A stretch of 32,658 bases of DNA, taken from contig CAILKE010000016.1 in the NCBI GenBank assembly GCA_903834765.1, forward strand, positions 66,686 to 99,343. Reading direction: 5' to 3'. The notes below the pieces were generated by a model. That model saw only the letters and a program-made list of their open reading frames with translations. It ran no database searches and was not told the DNA's origin. The stretch is from an uncultured Bacteroidota bacterium (GTDB lineage: Bacteria > Bacteroidota > Bacteroidia > B-17B0 > Aurantibacillaceae). A program made the translations under genes and the position numbers. Positions 7,913 through 17,300 of the stretch are shown here, in pieces. Numbering within the stretch: position 1 is the stretch's first letter; every line of letters starts with the position of its first letter.

Positions 7913-8602
7913 ATGAGTACAGATAATAGTTTATACAAAATATTACTTGTTGATGATGAACAAGACATTCTTGATTTTTTATGTTATAACTTAAAAAAAG
8001 AAGGTTATCAAGTTCTAACTGCATTAAATGGAAAAGATGCGATTGCTTTAGCTAAAAAAGAAATCCCTCATTTGATAGTACTTGACGTCATGATGCCTGA
8101 AATGGATGGTATTGAAACTTGTCGTGAAATTAGAGAAATAAAATCATTGAAAGAAGTGATGGTCGCTTTTCTAAGCGCTAGAAACGAAGATTATTCTCAG
8201 ATAGCAGGTTTTGAAGTTGGTGCTGATGATTATATTAATAAGCCTATTAAGCCAAGAGTATTTGTTAGTCGTATCAAAGCATTATTACGAAGATATGCGC
8301 CTGAACAACAACAAACATTACAAATAGATTTAGGTGGTATTCGTATTGATAAAGAAAAGCACATGGTGTATAAACTTGATCAGGAAGTTGTATTGCCTAA
8401 AAAAGAGTTTAAATTATTGTCTTTATTAGCTAGTAAACCCGGTAAAGTTTTTACACGCGAGTTTATATTAGAACAAGTGTGGGGCGATGAAGTAGTGGTA
8501 GGCGACAGAACGATTGACGTTCATATCAGAAAACTGCGCGAAAAATTAGGAGATGATTTTATCAAAACCATCAAGGGTATTGGTTACAAGTTCGAGTTTT
8601 AA
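7913..8602 (+). CDS. PhoB/OmpR-family response regulator transcription factor
   Basis: Two-component output regulator: a receiver domain phosphorylated by a sensor kinase, joined to a winged-helix DNA-binding domain. Residues 9-125 form the receiver with acidic pocket D14/D15, phospho-acceptor Asp58 in LIVLDVMMPEMDG, the switch residue in AFLSARNE and the conserved Lys in INKPIKPR. Residues about 135-229 are the OmpR-type effector, with VLPKKEFKLLSLLASKPGKV, EQVWGDEVVVGDRTIDVHIR and the final IKGIGYKFEF. Length 229 aa is standard. Members of this group in Bacteroidota are often paired with a PhoR-like kinase, but the next gene here is convergent and unrelated, so the kinase must be elsewhere. 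The regulon cannot be deduced. Confidence 0.92.
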   Translation: MSTDNSLYKILLVDDEQDILDFLCYNLKKEGYQVLTALNGKDAIALAKKEIPHLIVLDVMMPEMDGIETCREIREIKSLKEVMVAFLSARNEDYSQIAGFEVGADDYINKPIKPRVFVSRIKALLRRYAPEQQQTLQIDLGGIRIDKEKHMVYKLDQEVVLPKKEFKLLSLLASKPGKVFTREFILEQVWGDEVVVGDRTIDVHIRKLREKLGDDFIKTIKGIGYKFEF

Positions 8603-8625
8603 TTTCAATAAAATAATTTTTAAAT

Positions 8626-8665
8626 ATAAGTGTTAATTTAATTTACGTTAACACTTATTTTTTTG
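8626..8665. terminator. Bidirectional terminator between convergent genes
   Basis: An 11-bp perfect stem (ATAAGTGTTAA at 8626-8636 with TTAACACTTAT at 8648-8658) with an 11-nt loop is followed by a T run on the plus strand. It lies between the convergent response regulator and thioredoxin-like genes and overlaps the latter's stop codon. Confidence 0.7.
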
Positions 8666-9668
8666 TGGATGATTCACTATAAGTTTTAATGTAATCTTGC
8701 CAACTAGTAACTTTAAATTTATCTTCAGCAAAGTAGTGTAAAATAGGCATTAGCGCTTTTGGAGTTAAAAACACATTTAATGCATCTACCGTATTTTCTT
8801 TTTCGTCAAGCACGGCAATAGTGGGAAATTGTAATTTGTTATTACTTGCTTTCATCGCAAAGGTGTGTAAAGGATAGCCGTTTACTAATTGCTTAAAACA
8901 CTTTTCACCTTTAAAAATAATGGTATCGTTGCTTTCAGCATCAAAATTTACGATATAATAATTTTTGTTGATGTAAGCCGCAATTGCTGAATCCTTTAAT
9001 GTGGTGGCATTTTGAACCTTACATGAATTACAAAATCCAGCTGAAATAGCCACAAGTATTTTTTTTGGTTTCTTTATTTGTAGTTTTTCTATTTCTTCAA
9101 TAGTATTAAATTTTAATTTACCTTTTGAAAATATGGTATCATAAAAAGTATGTTCAAATTGTTTAGAAAAATCCTCATACGCTGTTGATTTAAAAATATT
9201 CTCAACAGTATAAATTAATAATGGCTCAATTTTTTTATCTTCTAAAAATCCTTGAGTTAATAAATTGTATTCAAAATTATTAGTAACAAACATGGTAGAT
9301 GGATAACTTAAACTTGTTCCTAAAAATTTGATTGCTAATTCGTGCGGTGTTTTAGGTGATTTAGAGGTTGGTTTATAAACGACACCGTTGTATTCAATTG
9401 TATCTTTTGTTTCTGCATCAAACTTAACCGGATAAAAAAAGGTATTGATGTAATTGGCTATATTTGGATTTGAATAAGTTGTTTTCATCATGTGCTTGCA
9501 CCAACCACACCAATCTGTATATATATCAATTAATAATGGTTTAGGTTGCTTTTTATTAAGTTCTTGGGCTTCTTTAATAGTAAGCCATTTCACCAATCCT
9601 TCTTCTTTTTGTGCAAAAGATAGATTAGATAAACATAACATTACAATAATAAATTTTAACGGTTTCAT
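8655..9668 (-). CDS. Exported protein with two thioredoxin-like domains
   Basis: Likely a periplasmic thiol-disulfide protein. The start at 9668 gives a clean signal peptide (MKPLKFIIVMLCLSNLSFA, cleavage near residue 19); the longer frame to 9767 would overlap the divergent neighbour. Domain 1 (about 30-160) has the redox motif TDWCGWCKHM with Cys54 and Cys57, and a cis-Pro region SYPSTMFV around residue 123. Domain 2 (about 190-320) has SAGFCNSCKVQN (Cys213, Cys216) and FPTIAVLDEKEN. Both domains share a matching segment, FDAETKDTI and FDAESNDTI, pointing to internal duplication. The second motif, CNSC, is unlike standard thioredoxins and may have a different redox potential or role. No obvious partner sits beside it. 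The fold is secure; the physiological role is open. Confidence 0.82.
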   Translation of the reverse strand: MKPLKFIIVMLCLSNLSFAQKEEGLVKWLTIKEAQELNKKQPKPLLIDIYTDWCGWCKHMMKTTYSNPNIANYINTFFYPVKFDAETKDTIEYNGVVYKPTSKSPKTPHELAIKFLGTSLSYPSTMFVTNNFEYNLLTQGFLEDKKIEPLLIYTVENIFKSTAYEDFSKQFEHTFYDTIFSKGKLKFNTIEEIEKLQIKKPKKILVAISAGFCNSCKVQNATTLKDSAIAAYINKNYYIVNFDAESNDTIIFKGEKCFKQLVNGYPLHTFAMKASNNKLQFPTIAVLDEKENTVDALNVFLTPKALMPILHYFAEDKFKVTSWQDYIKTYSESSTKK

Positions 9669-9723
9669 ATTACAAAAATGATTTTTTTTTAGTATAATTG
9701 CATCTAATATAAAAACTAAAACT

Positions 9724-10668
9724 ATGATAAAAAAATTACTTTCTATTGTATTAATTGCAACTGCCATGATGGTTAATGCACAATCTTTTACAGCAACCTA
9801 TAGCTTTGTATCAACGACTACTGTATCAGGCACTACAGATCCTTCAACTCCTCCAACTGCAACTGGCCTTACATTTGGTTCGTTTTCAGCTGTAGGTACA
9901 AGTACTGCTAATCAATCTACTGGTCGTTTTTCTTTTAATGGTTGGCCTTTAGCTACCTTATCAGGATCTACCTCTGCAGTTACATACACTGATATGGGCG
10001 GAGCTATTGACTTAAATAAATATTATGAAGTAGTTTTAACACCTACATTGGGTTATCAAGTCACTTTAACTAGTATGGATTTTACTGGAAGAAGAACAGC
10101 AACAGCTCCAAGAAGTTTTGCAGTTAGAGGAAGTGTAGATTCTTATAGCGCAAATTTAAATGCTTCTATTGCAGGAACAGGAACCGTTATAACGCTTGCT
10201 GGAACTAATGAATTTTGGTTTAGTGTGGATGGAAATACTAGTTATTTTACTGGAAATACAATCACGTTTGGAAGTGCTTATGTTAATCTAATTAACCCAA
10301 TAAATGTTAGAATTTATGCGTGGAATGCTGAACAATCTGGAGGTAATTTTACTATTGATGATGTAACATTTAATGGAAATGCTTCTTTAGCTACAAGTAT
10401 AGCAACTCTACACTTTGATTTAAATTCTAATTTCAATATTTACCCTGTACCTAATAATGACGGTATAGTTTATATCGAAAATAAAAACGCTCAAGAATTA
10501 TCTAGTATTGATGTCGTAGATGTTTTCGGAAATGTTGTATTATCTAGCAAAAACGAAACAGCTTCTAAAATCAAATTAAATTTAGCTGAAGTTTCAAACG
10601 GTAATTATGTTGTAAGAATTAATACTGTAAACGGCACAACAACTAAAAAATTAGTGATTGTAAAATAG
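9724..10668 (+). CDS. Secreted T9SS-sorted protein of unknown function
   Basis: A 314-residue exported protein. Residues 1-19 are a signal peptide (MIKKLLSIVLIATAMMVNA). The middle (about 20-225) is Ser/Thr/Gly-rich and beta-strand-like, with no catalytic motif that I recognise; it resembles the jelly-roll type domains found in many Bacteroidota surface proteins. From about residue 238 it has a type A T9SS C-terminal domain: NIYPVPNNDGIVYIE, then IDVVDVFGNVVLSS, then GNYVVRINTVNGTTTKKLVI. This means export by Sec, crossing of the outer membrane by T9SS, and attachment or release at the surface. The gene is divergent from the thioredoxin-like gene with 55 nt between starts, and is closed by a strong terminator. 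No T9SS machinery gene is in the window. Confidence 0.82.
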   Translation: MIKKLLSIVLIATAMMVNAQSFTATYSFVSTTTVSGTTDPSTPPTATGLTFGSFSAVGTSTANQSTGRFSFNGWPLATLSGSTSAVTYTDMGGAIDLNKYYEVVLTPTLGYQVTLTSMDFTGRRTATAPRSFAVRGSVDSYSANLNASIAGTGTVITLAGTNEFWFSVDGNTSYFTGNTITFGSAYVNLINPINVRIYAWNAEQSGGNFTIDDVTFNGNASLATSIATLHFDLNSNFNIYPVPNNDGIVYIENKNAQELSSIDVVDVFGNVVLSSKNETASKIKLNLAEVSNGNYVVRINTVNGTTTKKLVIVK

Positions 10669-10687
10669 TTGCAGAATCTAAAAATTG

Positions 10688-10720
10688 AAAGCCTTTGATA
10701 GCATGTCGAAGGCTTTTTTT
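10688..10720 (+). terminator. Rho-independent terminator of the T9SS-sorted protein gene
   Basis: A perfect 8-bp stem, AAAGCCTT (10688-10695) with AAGGCTTT (10709-10716), encloses a 13-nt loop and runs into a T tract. It lies 20 nt after the stop at 10668 and just before the convergent YdcF-like gene ends. Confidence 0.8.
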
Positions 10721-11375
10721 ATTTTTTGAAATCAATGTGTTTTCCCATTGTGCCTCTTAACCTGTACCATTTGCTTTGTGTTTCGACAATTGATTTAAAA
10801 TTTAAAAGCTCGTAAGGTTGGTAGTCAATTTCAGGAGTTTCTTGAGGCAGTGTTTTTAGTGTATCAAAAATCACTGGTAGAAATTTTAAGGACTTTAATC
10901 TTTTTTTTCCAAAGCGATATGTCATTCGTGTTTGAAAAGGATCCGTTGCTAAGGCTATGTTTTCATAACCTAATGATTTAGCTAATTGATAGCCAAACCA
11001 AACATTTTCGGTGGTGTGTTGTGCTTTATCTTCTATAATAATGTCTTCTGCAGGAACTCCAAATTTTACAGCATAAAGTTTCATTATTTCTGCTTCGATA
11101 TATGGAGAATACACAGCACTTCCACTCATTATTATTTTACTAGTTAATCCGCGTTTGTATAAATGCACTGCCCAAACTACCCGCATCGTCATCGTCATAT
11201 CCCAGTGAGGAGCTATAAAGGGAACCCCAGGCACTATAACAGCATCATATTTTTTATGAGCTAATAAGGCCCTTTTTGTAAGTTTATTAGCGCCTGGATG
11301 AAATAATAAACAGGAGTTAAATGTAATTGAAATACTCAAAAAAATAAATATTGTAAACTTTTTTTTTAGCAACAT
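10719..11375 (-). CDS. YdcF/SanA (DUF218) family lipoprotein
   Basis: A 218-residue envelope protein of the DUF218 superfamily, whose characterised members act in envelope-barrier and cell-wall functions with no clearly settled chemistry. A hydrophobic leader ends at FNSC (Cys22), a probable lipid-attachment site. The DUF218 core begins YDAVIVPGVP, where members usually have a D-x-I-V-V-L-G pattern. It continues with KIIMSGSAVYS, YIEAEIMKLYAVKFGVP, IIIEDKAQHTTENVWF (the family's E-x-x-S/A-x-x-T-x-E-N motif) and LATDPFQTRMTYRFGK. The motif order and length fit the family well. The gene stands alone, between the convergent T9SS gene and the divergent recQ gene. Substrate is unknown. Confidence 0.83.
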   Translation of the reverse strand: MLLKKKFTIFIFLSISITFNSCLLFHPGANKLTKRALLAHKKYDAVIVPGVPFIAPHWDMTMTMRVVWAVHLYKRGLTSKIIMSGSAVYSPYIEAEIMKLYAVKFGVPAEDIIIEDKAQHTTENVWFGYQLAKSLGYENIALATDPFQTRMTYRFGKKRLKSLKFLPVIFDTLKTLPQETPEIDYQPYELLNFKSIVETQSKWYRLRGTMGKHIDFKK

Positions 11376-11404
11376 GGTTATGATAAATTGAAATTATCTA
11401 AACC

Positions 11405-11412
11405 TAAAGATA
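11405..11412 (-). promoter_or_regulatory. Weak candidate -7 box for the YdcF-like gene
   Basis: Minus-strand TATCTTTA matches TAnnTTTG at all but the last defined base and lies 29 nt before the ATG. No matching -33 element was seen. Confidence 0.2.
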
Positions 11413-11536
11413 CCACTTCTTTTACCAGCTTTGAATAATTTTATTGTTTATTTATTTTCGTTAATTTAACTGTTATATAAATTTTTCTACCATAGTAAAA
11501 TAATGAGTATTTTAGAATCATCCAAATTATTAGCAA

Positions 11537-13447
11537 TTGCAATCAAAACAAGATATTTATTTTTTATTAAAAAAGCATTGGGGCCACAATTCCTTTCGCG
11601 CTTTGCAAGAAGAAATTATTTTATCTGTTCTTGACAATAAAGATACATTAGCATTATTACCTACAGGTGGCGGAAAATCAATATGTTTTCAAATACCAGG
11701 TTTAGCAATCGGGGGTACGTGTTTAGTAATTTCTCCCTTAATTGCACTCATGAATGATCAGGTGCAAAACTTAAAAAATAAAGGAATTTCTGCAGTAGCT
11801 ATTACTTCAGTAATGAATGCTAAAGAAATTGATATTGCTTTAAATAATGCGGCTTATGGTCATGTGCAATTTTTATACGTATCTCCCGAACGCATTGAAA
11901 ATGAAAATTTCCGACTGAAGCTATCTTATCTACCTATAGGACTTATTGCTATTGATGAAGCGCATTGTATCTCTCAATGGGGTTATGATTTCAGACCAAG
12001 CTATTTAAAAATTGCTGAACTTCGTCAATACTTTCCAAATGTGAGTATGATTGCTGTTACGGCAAGTGCAACAAAAGAAGTTGTTGCTGATATTCAAGAG
12101 AAATTAGAATTTAAAAAGCCTCAGGTATTCAGGCAATCGTTTGAAAGAAAAAACATTCGATACGTTGTTCAGAATGAAGAAAATAAATATGAACGTCTAA
12201 TTAAAATTATTAAAAATATTGGAGGAACAGGAATTATATACGTTCGTAATCGAAAAAAAACGGAAGAAATAAGTCAATGGTTAAACCAACAAAAGATGAG
12301 TGCTTCGTTTTATCACGCTGGTATTAAAGCGAATGACAGAGCAATGATCCAACAAAATTGGATTGACAATAAACAACAAATTATTGTAGCTACAAATGCC
12401 TTTGGAATGGGTATAGATAAGCCCGATGTGCGTTTTGTGGTCCATTTAGATTTACCTGAAAGTTTAGAAGCATATTTTCAAGAAGCTGGAAGAGCTGGAC
12501 GTGATGAGAAGCCTGCATATGCTATTTTATTATGTAATGCACATGATATACATTCGCTAAAAGAACAATATGAGCAAAAAACGCCTACCATTGAGCAGAT
12601 TAAACAAACGTACCAAGCTATTTTTAATTTTTACCAAATACCTGTAGAAAGCGGAGAAGGATTATCTATCACATTTAATATGGATGACGTTGCTCGGAAT
12701 TATAATTTGAAGCCAGTGATGATTTATAATTCCATTAAGTGTTTAGAAAAAGAAGGCTATTTTTCTTTACTAGATGCAGGATATGAGCCCTCAAAAGTAA
12801 TGGTGAAAATGGGTAAAGAAGATTTATATAATTTTCAACTGAAACATCAAAAGCATGAGCCATTAATAAAAGTATTATTACGCAGTTATGGCGGTTTGTT
12901 TGAGCAATATATTCACATTAAAGAAAAAGATTTAGCGTTTCGAACTAAAATTTCCGAATACGAATTACAAAATCAATTAGAGTATTTGAATACCCAAGGT
13001 GTTATTTCATTTATCCCTCAAACAACATTACCAAAATTAATATTCTTGCAAAATCGCCTCAATCTTAAGTTTGAAGACATTCGATTAATTAATTATCCTA
13101 TTCTCAAACAAAAAGCATTAGCGCGAATTGACAGTGTGATTCTATATGCAACAGAAAAAAACACCTGTAGAAATCGCATACTACTTTCATACTTTAATGA
13201 AACAGAATTTAAAGATTGTAATTATTGTGATGTATGCATTGATAAACATAAACAGCAGCAAGAAATACATAATACCATCAAACCTCAAGTGTTAACTTTA
13301 TTAAGTAAAGGTTCACTAAAGTTTGAAGCAATCATTGATGCTTTATCAACCATTAATAGTAAGCACTTATCAGTAGTGATAAATGATTTAATTGATGATG
13401 AAATATTATCTGTGCATACTGATGATACTATTTATATAAACAACTAA
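11537..13447 (+). CDS. recQ: RecQ-family ATP-dependent DNA helicase (probable UUG start)
   Basis: A superfamily 2, 3'-5' DNA helicase acting in recombination and repair at stalled forks. Motifs in order: ALLPTGGGKSICFQ (Walker A, Lys47), SPLIALMNDQV, IDEAHCISQWGYDFRP (Asp140, Glu141), MIAVTASAT, GTGIIYVRNRK, ATNAFGMGIDKPDVR and QEAGRAGRD. A RecQ zinc-binding element follows, with CRNRILLSYFNE and CNYCDVC. No HRDC domain is evident, as in the shorter Bacteroidota RecQ paralogues. The frame has no ATG before the conserved LLKKHWGHNSFRALQEEI; the only upstream candidate is TTG at 11537, because a stop lies two codons earlier. An ATG at 11503 is in another frame. UUG initiation, or an unrecognised frameshift or sequence error, is therefore implied. 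The methyltransferase gene follows 11 nt later. Confidence 0.9.
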   Translation: MQSKQDIYFLLKKHWGHNSFRALQEEIILSVLDNKDTLALLPTGGGKSICFQIPGLAIGGTCLVISPLIALMNDQVQNLKNKGISAVAITSVMNAKEIDIALNNAAYGHVQFLYVSPERIENENFRLKLSYLPIGLIAIDEAHCISQWGYDFRPSYLKIAELRQYFPNVSMIAVTASATKEVVADIQEKLEFKKPQVFRQSFERKNIRYVVQNEENKYERLIKIIKNIGGTGIIYVRNRKKTEEISQWLNQQKMSASFYHAGIKANDRAMIQQNWIDNKQQIIVATNAFGMGIDKPDVRFVVHLDLPESLEAYFQEAGRAGRDEKPAYAILLCNAHDIHSLKEQYEQKTPTIEQIKQTYQAIFNFYQIPVESGEGLSITFNMDDVARNYNLKPVMIYNSIKCLEKEGYFSLLDAGYEPSKVMVKMGKEDLYNFQLKHQKHEPLIKVLLRSYGGLFEQYIHIKEKDLAFRTKISEYELQNQLEYLNTQGVISFIPQTTLPKLIFLQNRLNLKFEDIRLINYPILKQKALARIDSVILYATEKNTCRNRILLSYFNETEFKDCNYCDVCIDKHKQQQEIHNTIKPQVLTLLSKGSLKFEAIIDALSTINSKHLSVVINDLIDDEILSVHTDDTIYINN

Positions 13448-13458
13448 TTATTTAATTA

Positions 13459-14175
13459 ATGACAACTCAATCAACTGGAATATTATATTTACTGCCTGTT
13501 AGCCTTGGTGAATGTGACTTGACTCGTGTTTTACCTAAATACAACTTTGAGATAATTAATTCATTGAGCTATTTTATCGCTGAAAATGCTAAAGACTGTA
13601 GAGCATTTTTAAAACAATGTTCTTATCCAGAAATCAGCAGAGCAGAGTTATCTTTAATTAATCAGCATAGTAATAAAGATGAATTATTATCCTATTTACA
13701 ACCTTTGTTGAAAGGCGAAAACATTGGATTAATGAGTGATGCAGGTTGCCCCGGAATTGCAGATCCAGGCGCTGATGTTATAAAATTAGCTCATCAAAAA
13801 GGCATTAAGGTTGTGCCTTTAGTTGGACCAAGTTCTATTGTACTATCCATAATGGCAAGTGGATTTAATGGCCAAAACTTTGCATTTGTTGGATACTTAC
13901 CAATCGAAAAAATAGAAAAAGCTAAGCGCATCAAGGAATTAGAGCAATTGTGTGTTAAGAATAAACAAGCGCAATTTTTTATAGAAACGCCTTATCGAAA
14001 TGGCAGCGTGTTTGAAGAATTACTAAAAACATTACAGCCCACTACACAATTATTAGTCGCCACACACATCACATTAGATGATGAAAGCATAGAAGTAAAA
14101 CCAATTTCTGCTTGGAAAAAAATTTCTCCCCCAAATTTCTCCAAAAAGCCTACTGTTTTTGGCATTTATTTTTAA
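13459..14175 (+). CDS. SAM-dependent methyltransferase, RsmI-like (tetrapyrrole methylase fold)
   Basis: Probable methyltransferase of the tetrapyrrole-methylase fold, related to RsmI, the 16S rRNA C1402 ribose 2'-O-methyltransferase. At 238 aa it lacks the C-terminal extension of standard RsmI. Seen features: TGILYLLPVSLGE at the start, in place of the usual YLVATPIGN; SLINQHSNKDE, echoing the family's HN-N/E motif; LLKGENIGLMSDAGCPGIADPGADV (SAM-site glycine loop); and VVPLVGPSSIVLSIMASGF followed by FVGYLP and FFIETPYRN. The substrate may be rRNA, but this short Bacteroidota paralogue is not characterised to my knowledge. It lies 11 nt downstream of recQ and is probably co-transcribed with it. 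Confidence 0.83.
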   Translation: MTTQSTGILYLLPVSLGECDLTRVLPKYNFEIINSLSYFIAENAKDCRAFLKQCSYPEISRAELSLINQHSNKDELLSYLQPLLKGENIGLMSDAGCPGIADPGADVIKLAHQKGIKVVPLVGPSSIVLSIMASGFNGQNFAFVGYLPIEKIEKAKRIKELEQLCVKNKQAQFFIETPYRNGSVFEELLKTLQPTTQLLVATHITLDDESIEVKPISAWKKISPPNFSKKPTVFGIYF

Positions 14176-14350
14176 TGTTTTTAACACAGATTATTTTTTA
14201 ACATATTGCGCATAAGCCTTTATAGATAATGGTTTCGGTATTTTACTAAAAATTTAGACTCATTTCGTCGAAAAATTTTTTTTTTGGTCTCGTTTTTTTT
14301 GAATTATCAGATGCATGGTTTATTTTCATCGCAACTAAACAAATAGTATC

Positions 14351-17300
14351 ATGAAGAAATTAATTACATCAACTTTACTGGCCTTTTCAGTAATAACTGG
14401 ATTGGCGCAAGTGCCAGCTCACAGAACTTGTGGCACAATGGATTATCATAATTATTTGATGCAAACGCGAAAAAATTATGCAACTGATTATGCACAGTAT
14501 AATCAAATGATTGATCAGTATATCCAAAATAATCAGGCGTCATTAAATGCAAACGCAAAAAATGCGAATATTACAATTCCAGTTGTTATACACGTTTTGT
14601 ATAATACAGCCGTTCAAAATATTACAGACGCTCAAGCGATTTCACAATTTGCTGTATTGAATAACGACTTTCAGCGTTTAAATGCAGATAAAGTTAATAC
14701 ACCATCAACTTTTACCGCCGTAGCCGGAGGTGTTGGTATAACCTTTTGTTTAGCTCAACGCACACCGAGTGGAACTGCAACAACGGGTATCATTCATAAG
14801 TCTACAACCTTGACTTCTTTTACAACGGATAATAAAATTAAATCATCAGCTCAAGGTGGGGATGATCCTTGGGATGTTACTAAATATGTAAATATATGGA
14901 TAGGTAATTTAAGTGGAGGAATATTAGGGTATGGAGAATTTCCTACAGGAACACTGAGTAATACTTACGGTTTAGTGTTAAATTATACAGCTACAGGAAC
15001 TTCAGGAACAGCAGCTTTTCCTTTTAATAAAGGAAGAACAGGAACACATGAGTTTGGCCATTGCTTTAATTTAATTCATATTTGGGCTGATGCTGGACAG
15101 TGCGGTGCATCAGATCAATGCTATGATACACCTCCTCAAAAAGGAGGAACAGCAGCACCAGCAGGCTGTAACTATGGTTCACCAACTTATCCTTTATATC
15201 CTAATACCTGCACTCGTCCTCATGGAATTGGCGGTGCAAGTATGACTAACGTAAATGGGGATATGTTTATGAATTATATGGATTATACAGATGATGCTGC
15301 AATGAATATGTTTACACAACAACAATGTGTAAGAATGTTAGCAGTTGTATCTAATGCGCCATGGAATGTATTGGCAAGTTCAAATGGATGTACTCCTGTT
15401 ACTTCTTATTCTTTAGATGCGGGAATAACAAGTATTATTAAGCCTGCTAATGCAGTTGCAACCTGTGTCAATTCTGTTACACCAAGTGTCGTTTTAACTA
15501 ATGCTGGAACAGCCACTTTAACGAGTGTAAAAGTATTATATAAGATGGATGCGGCTGCAACTCAAACATTAAATTGGACGGGTTCATTAGCTGCAAATGC
15601 AAATGCAACGTTAACGCTGAATGCCTTTACGGGATTAACATCAGCAGCACACACATTTTCAGTATGGGTATCTGCTCCAAATGGTGGTGTTGATCAAGGA
15701 CCAACTAATGATAGCCAATCTTCTACATTTACTGTAACCGTAGCTGGAACAGGTGCGGCATTGCCATTTACCGAAGGATTTGAGGCAACTACCTTTCCTC
15801 CAACAAACTGGACACTTATAAACTCAAATACAATAAATGCTGCAAATACTTGGACGCGTGTTGCTAATACAACTGGTATTCCAGTTACTCCTGCATCTAC
15901 TGCTGCGGCTCGTATGGATAATTATACAGGTAATACTGATATTACGGGGCAGATTAATGCATTACGATCCCCGGCATTAAGTTTTGTTGGCGCTAATAGT
16001 TCATTGAATGTCCGTTTTGACGTGTCTCATAAACAATATGATAACACTACAAGCGATTCATTGAACGTTTATATTTCTACAGATTGTGGTGGGACATGGG
16101 TAAAGCTTTATGGTAAAGGTGATAAATCAACCCCTTCATTAATTACATCTGTAGGAACAATGACCACTGCTTATACACCAACAGCTAACGCGCAATGGCG
16201 CAGAGACAGTGTTTCACTTGCCGCTTATGTTGGACAGCCAAGTGTTTATTTAAAATTTGAATCATATAGTGGTTGGGGAAATTATTTGTGGTTAGATAAC
16301 ATTAATGTTAAATATATTTCTACAACTCTTCCTCCTGTAGCTAGCTTCTCGGTTTCTTCTCCAAAATGTGTAGGTAGTCCAATCACATTTACAGATTTAT
16401 CTACAAATTCACCAACAAGTTGGGCATGGACTTTCGCAGGAGGAACGCCATCAACATCGACGTCTCAAAATCCTAGTGTTACCTATACTGCCGCAGGTAC
16501 TTATACAGCTACTTTGCGCTCTGCGAATAGTTCAGGTACAAGTACAGCGGTTTCTCAAACTATAGCAATAATAGCAAAGCCAATAGTAGCTTCAACATCA
16601 GCAACAACATGCGTTGGTAGTTCAGCCACAATTAGTGCAACAGGCGCTTCAACGTATGCATGGAACACAGGCGCAACAACTGCAGCATTAACAACAACAC
16701 CAACAGCTAATACATCCTATACAGTAATCGGAACAGCGGCTACTGGATGTACAAATTCGGCAGTTGGAACTATTTCAGTTACAAGTTTACCAACAGTGGT
16801 AGCCAGTAGCGCAACTATATGTAATGGTAGTTCGGTATTATTAACTGGTAGTGGCGCATCAACCTACTCTTGGAGCACAGGTGCTATCACTTCAACTATT
16901 TCTGTATCACCAACAACTAATACTACTTATACAGTTACAGGTACTGCTTCTTCAGGTTGTAAAAAAACAGCAGTTGGTTCGGTAACCGTAAACGCATTAC
17001 CAACTGTATCAGCAACATCTGCAACAATTTGTGCGGGTTCAGCAGGAACATTAACAGCAAGTGGTGCATCAACCTACTCTTGGAATACTGGTGTTAATGG
17101 CTCAAGTTTATCAGCTAGCCCAACCGCAAACACCAATTATACAGTTGTTGGCTCATCAACTTCAGGTTGTACAAATTCAGCAGTTGGATCAATCATTGTT
17201 CGAAATCTCCCTGTAATTGCAGTTAACTCTTCAAGTATATGTGCTGGATCAACGGCAACATTAATTGCTTCAGGCGCTTCAACGTATTCATGGAATACAG

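Noticed and set aside
9724-9767. Longer N-terminus for the thioredoxin-like gene, reaching 9767
   Set aside because: It would overlap the divergent T9SS gene, and the signal peptide starts naturally at 9668.
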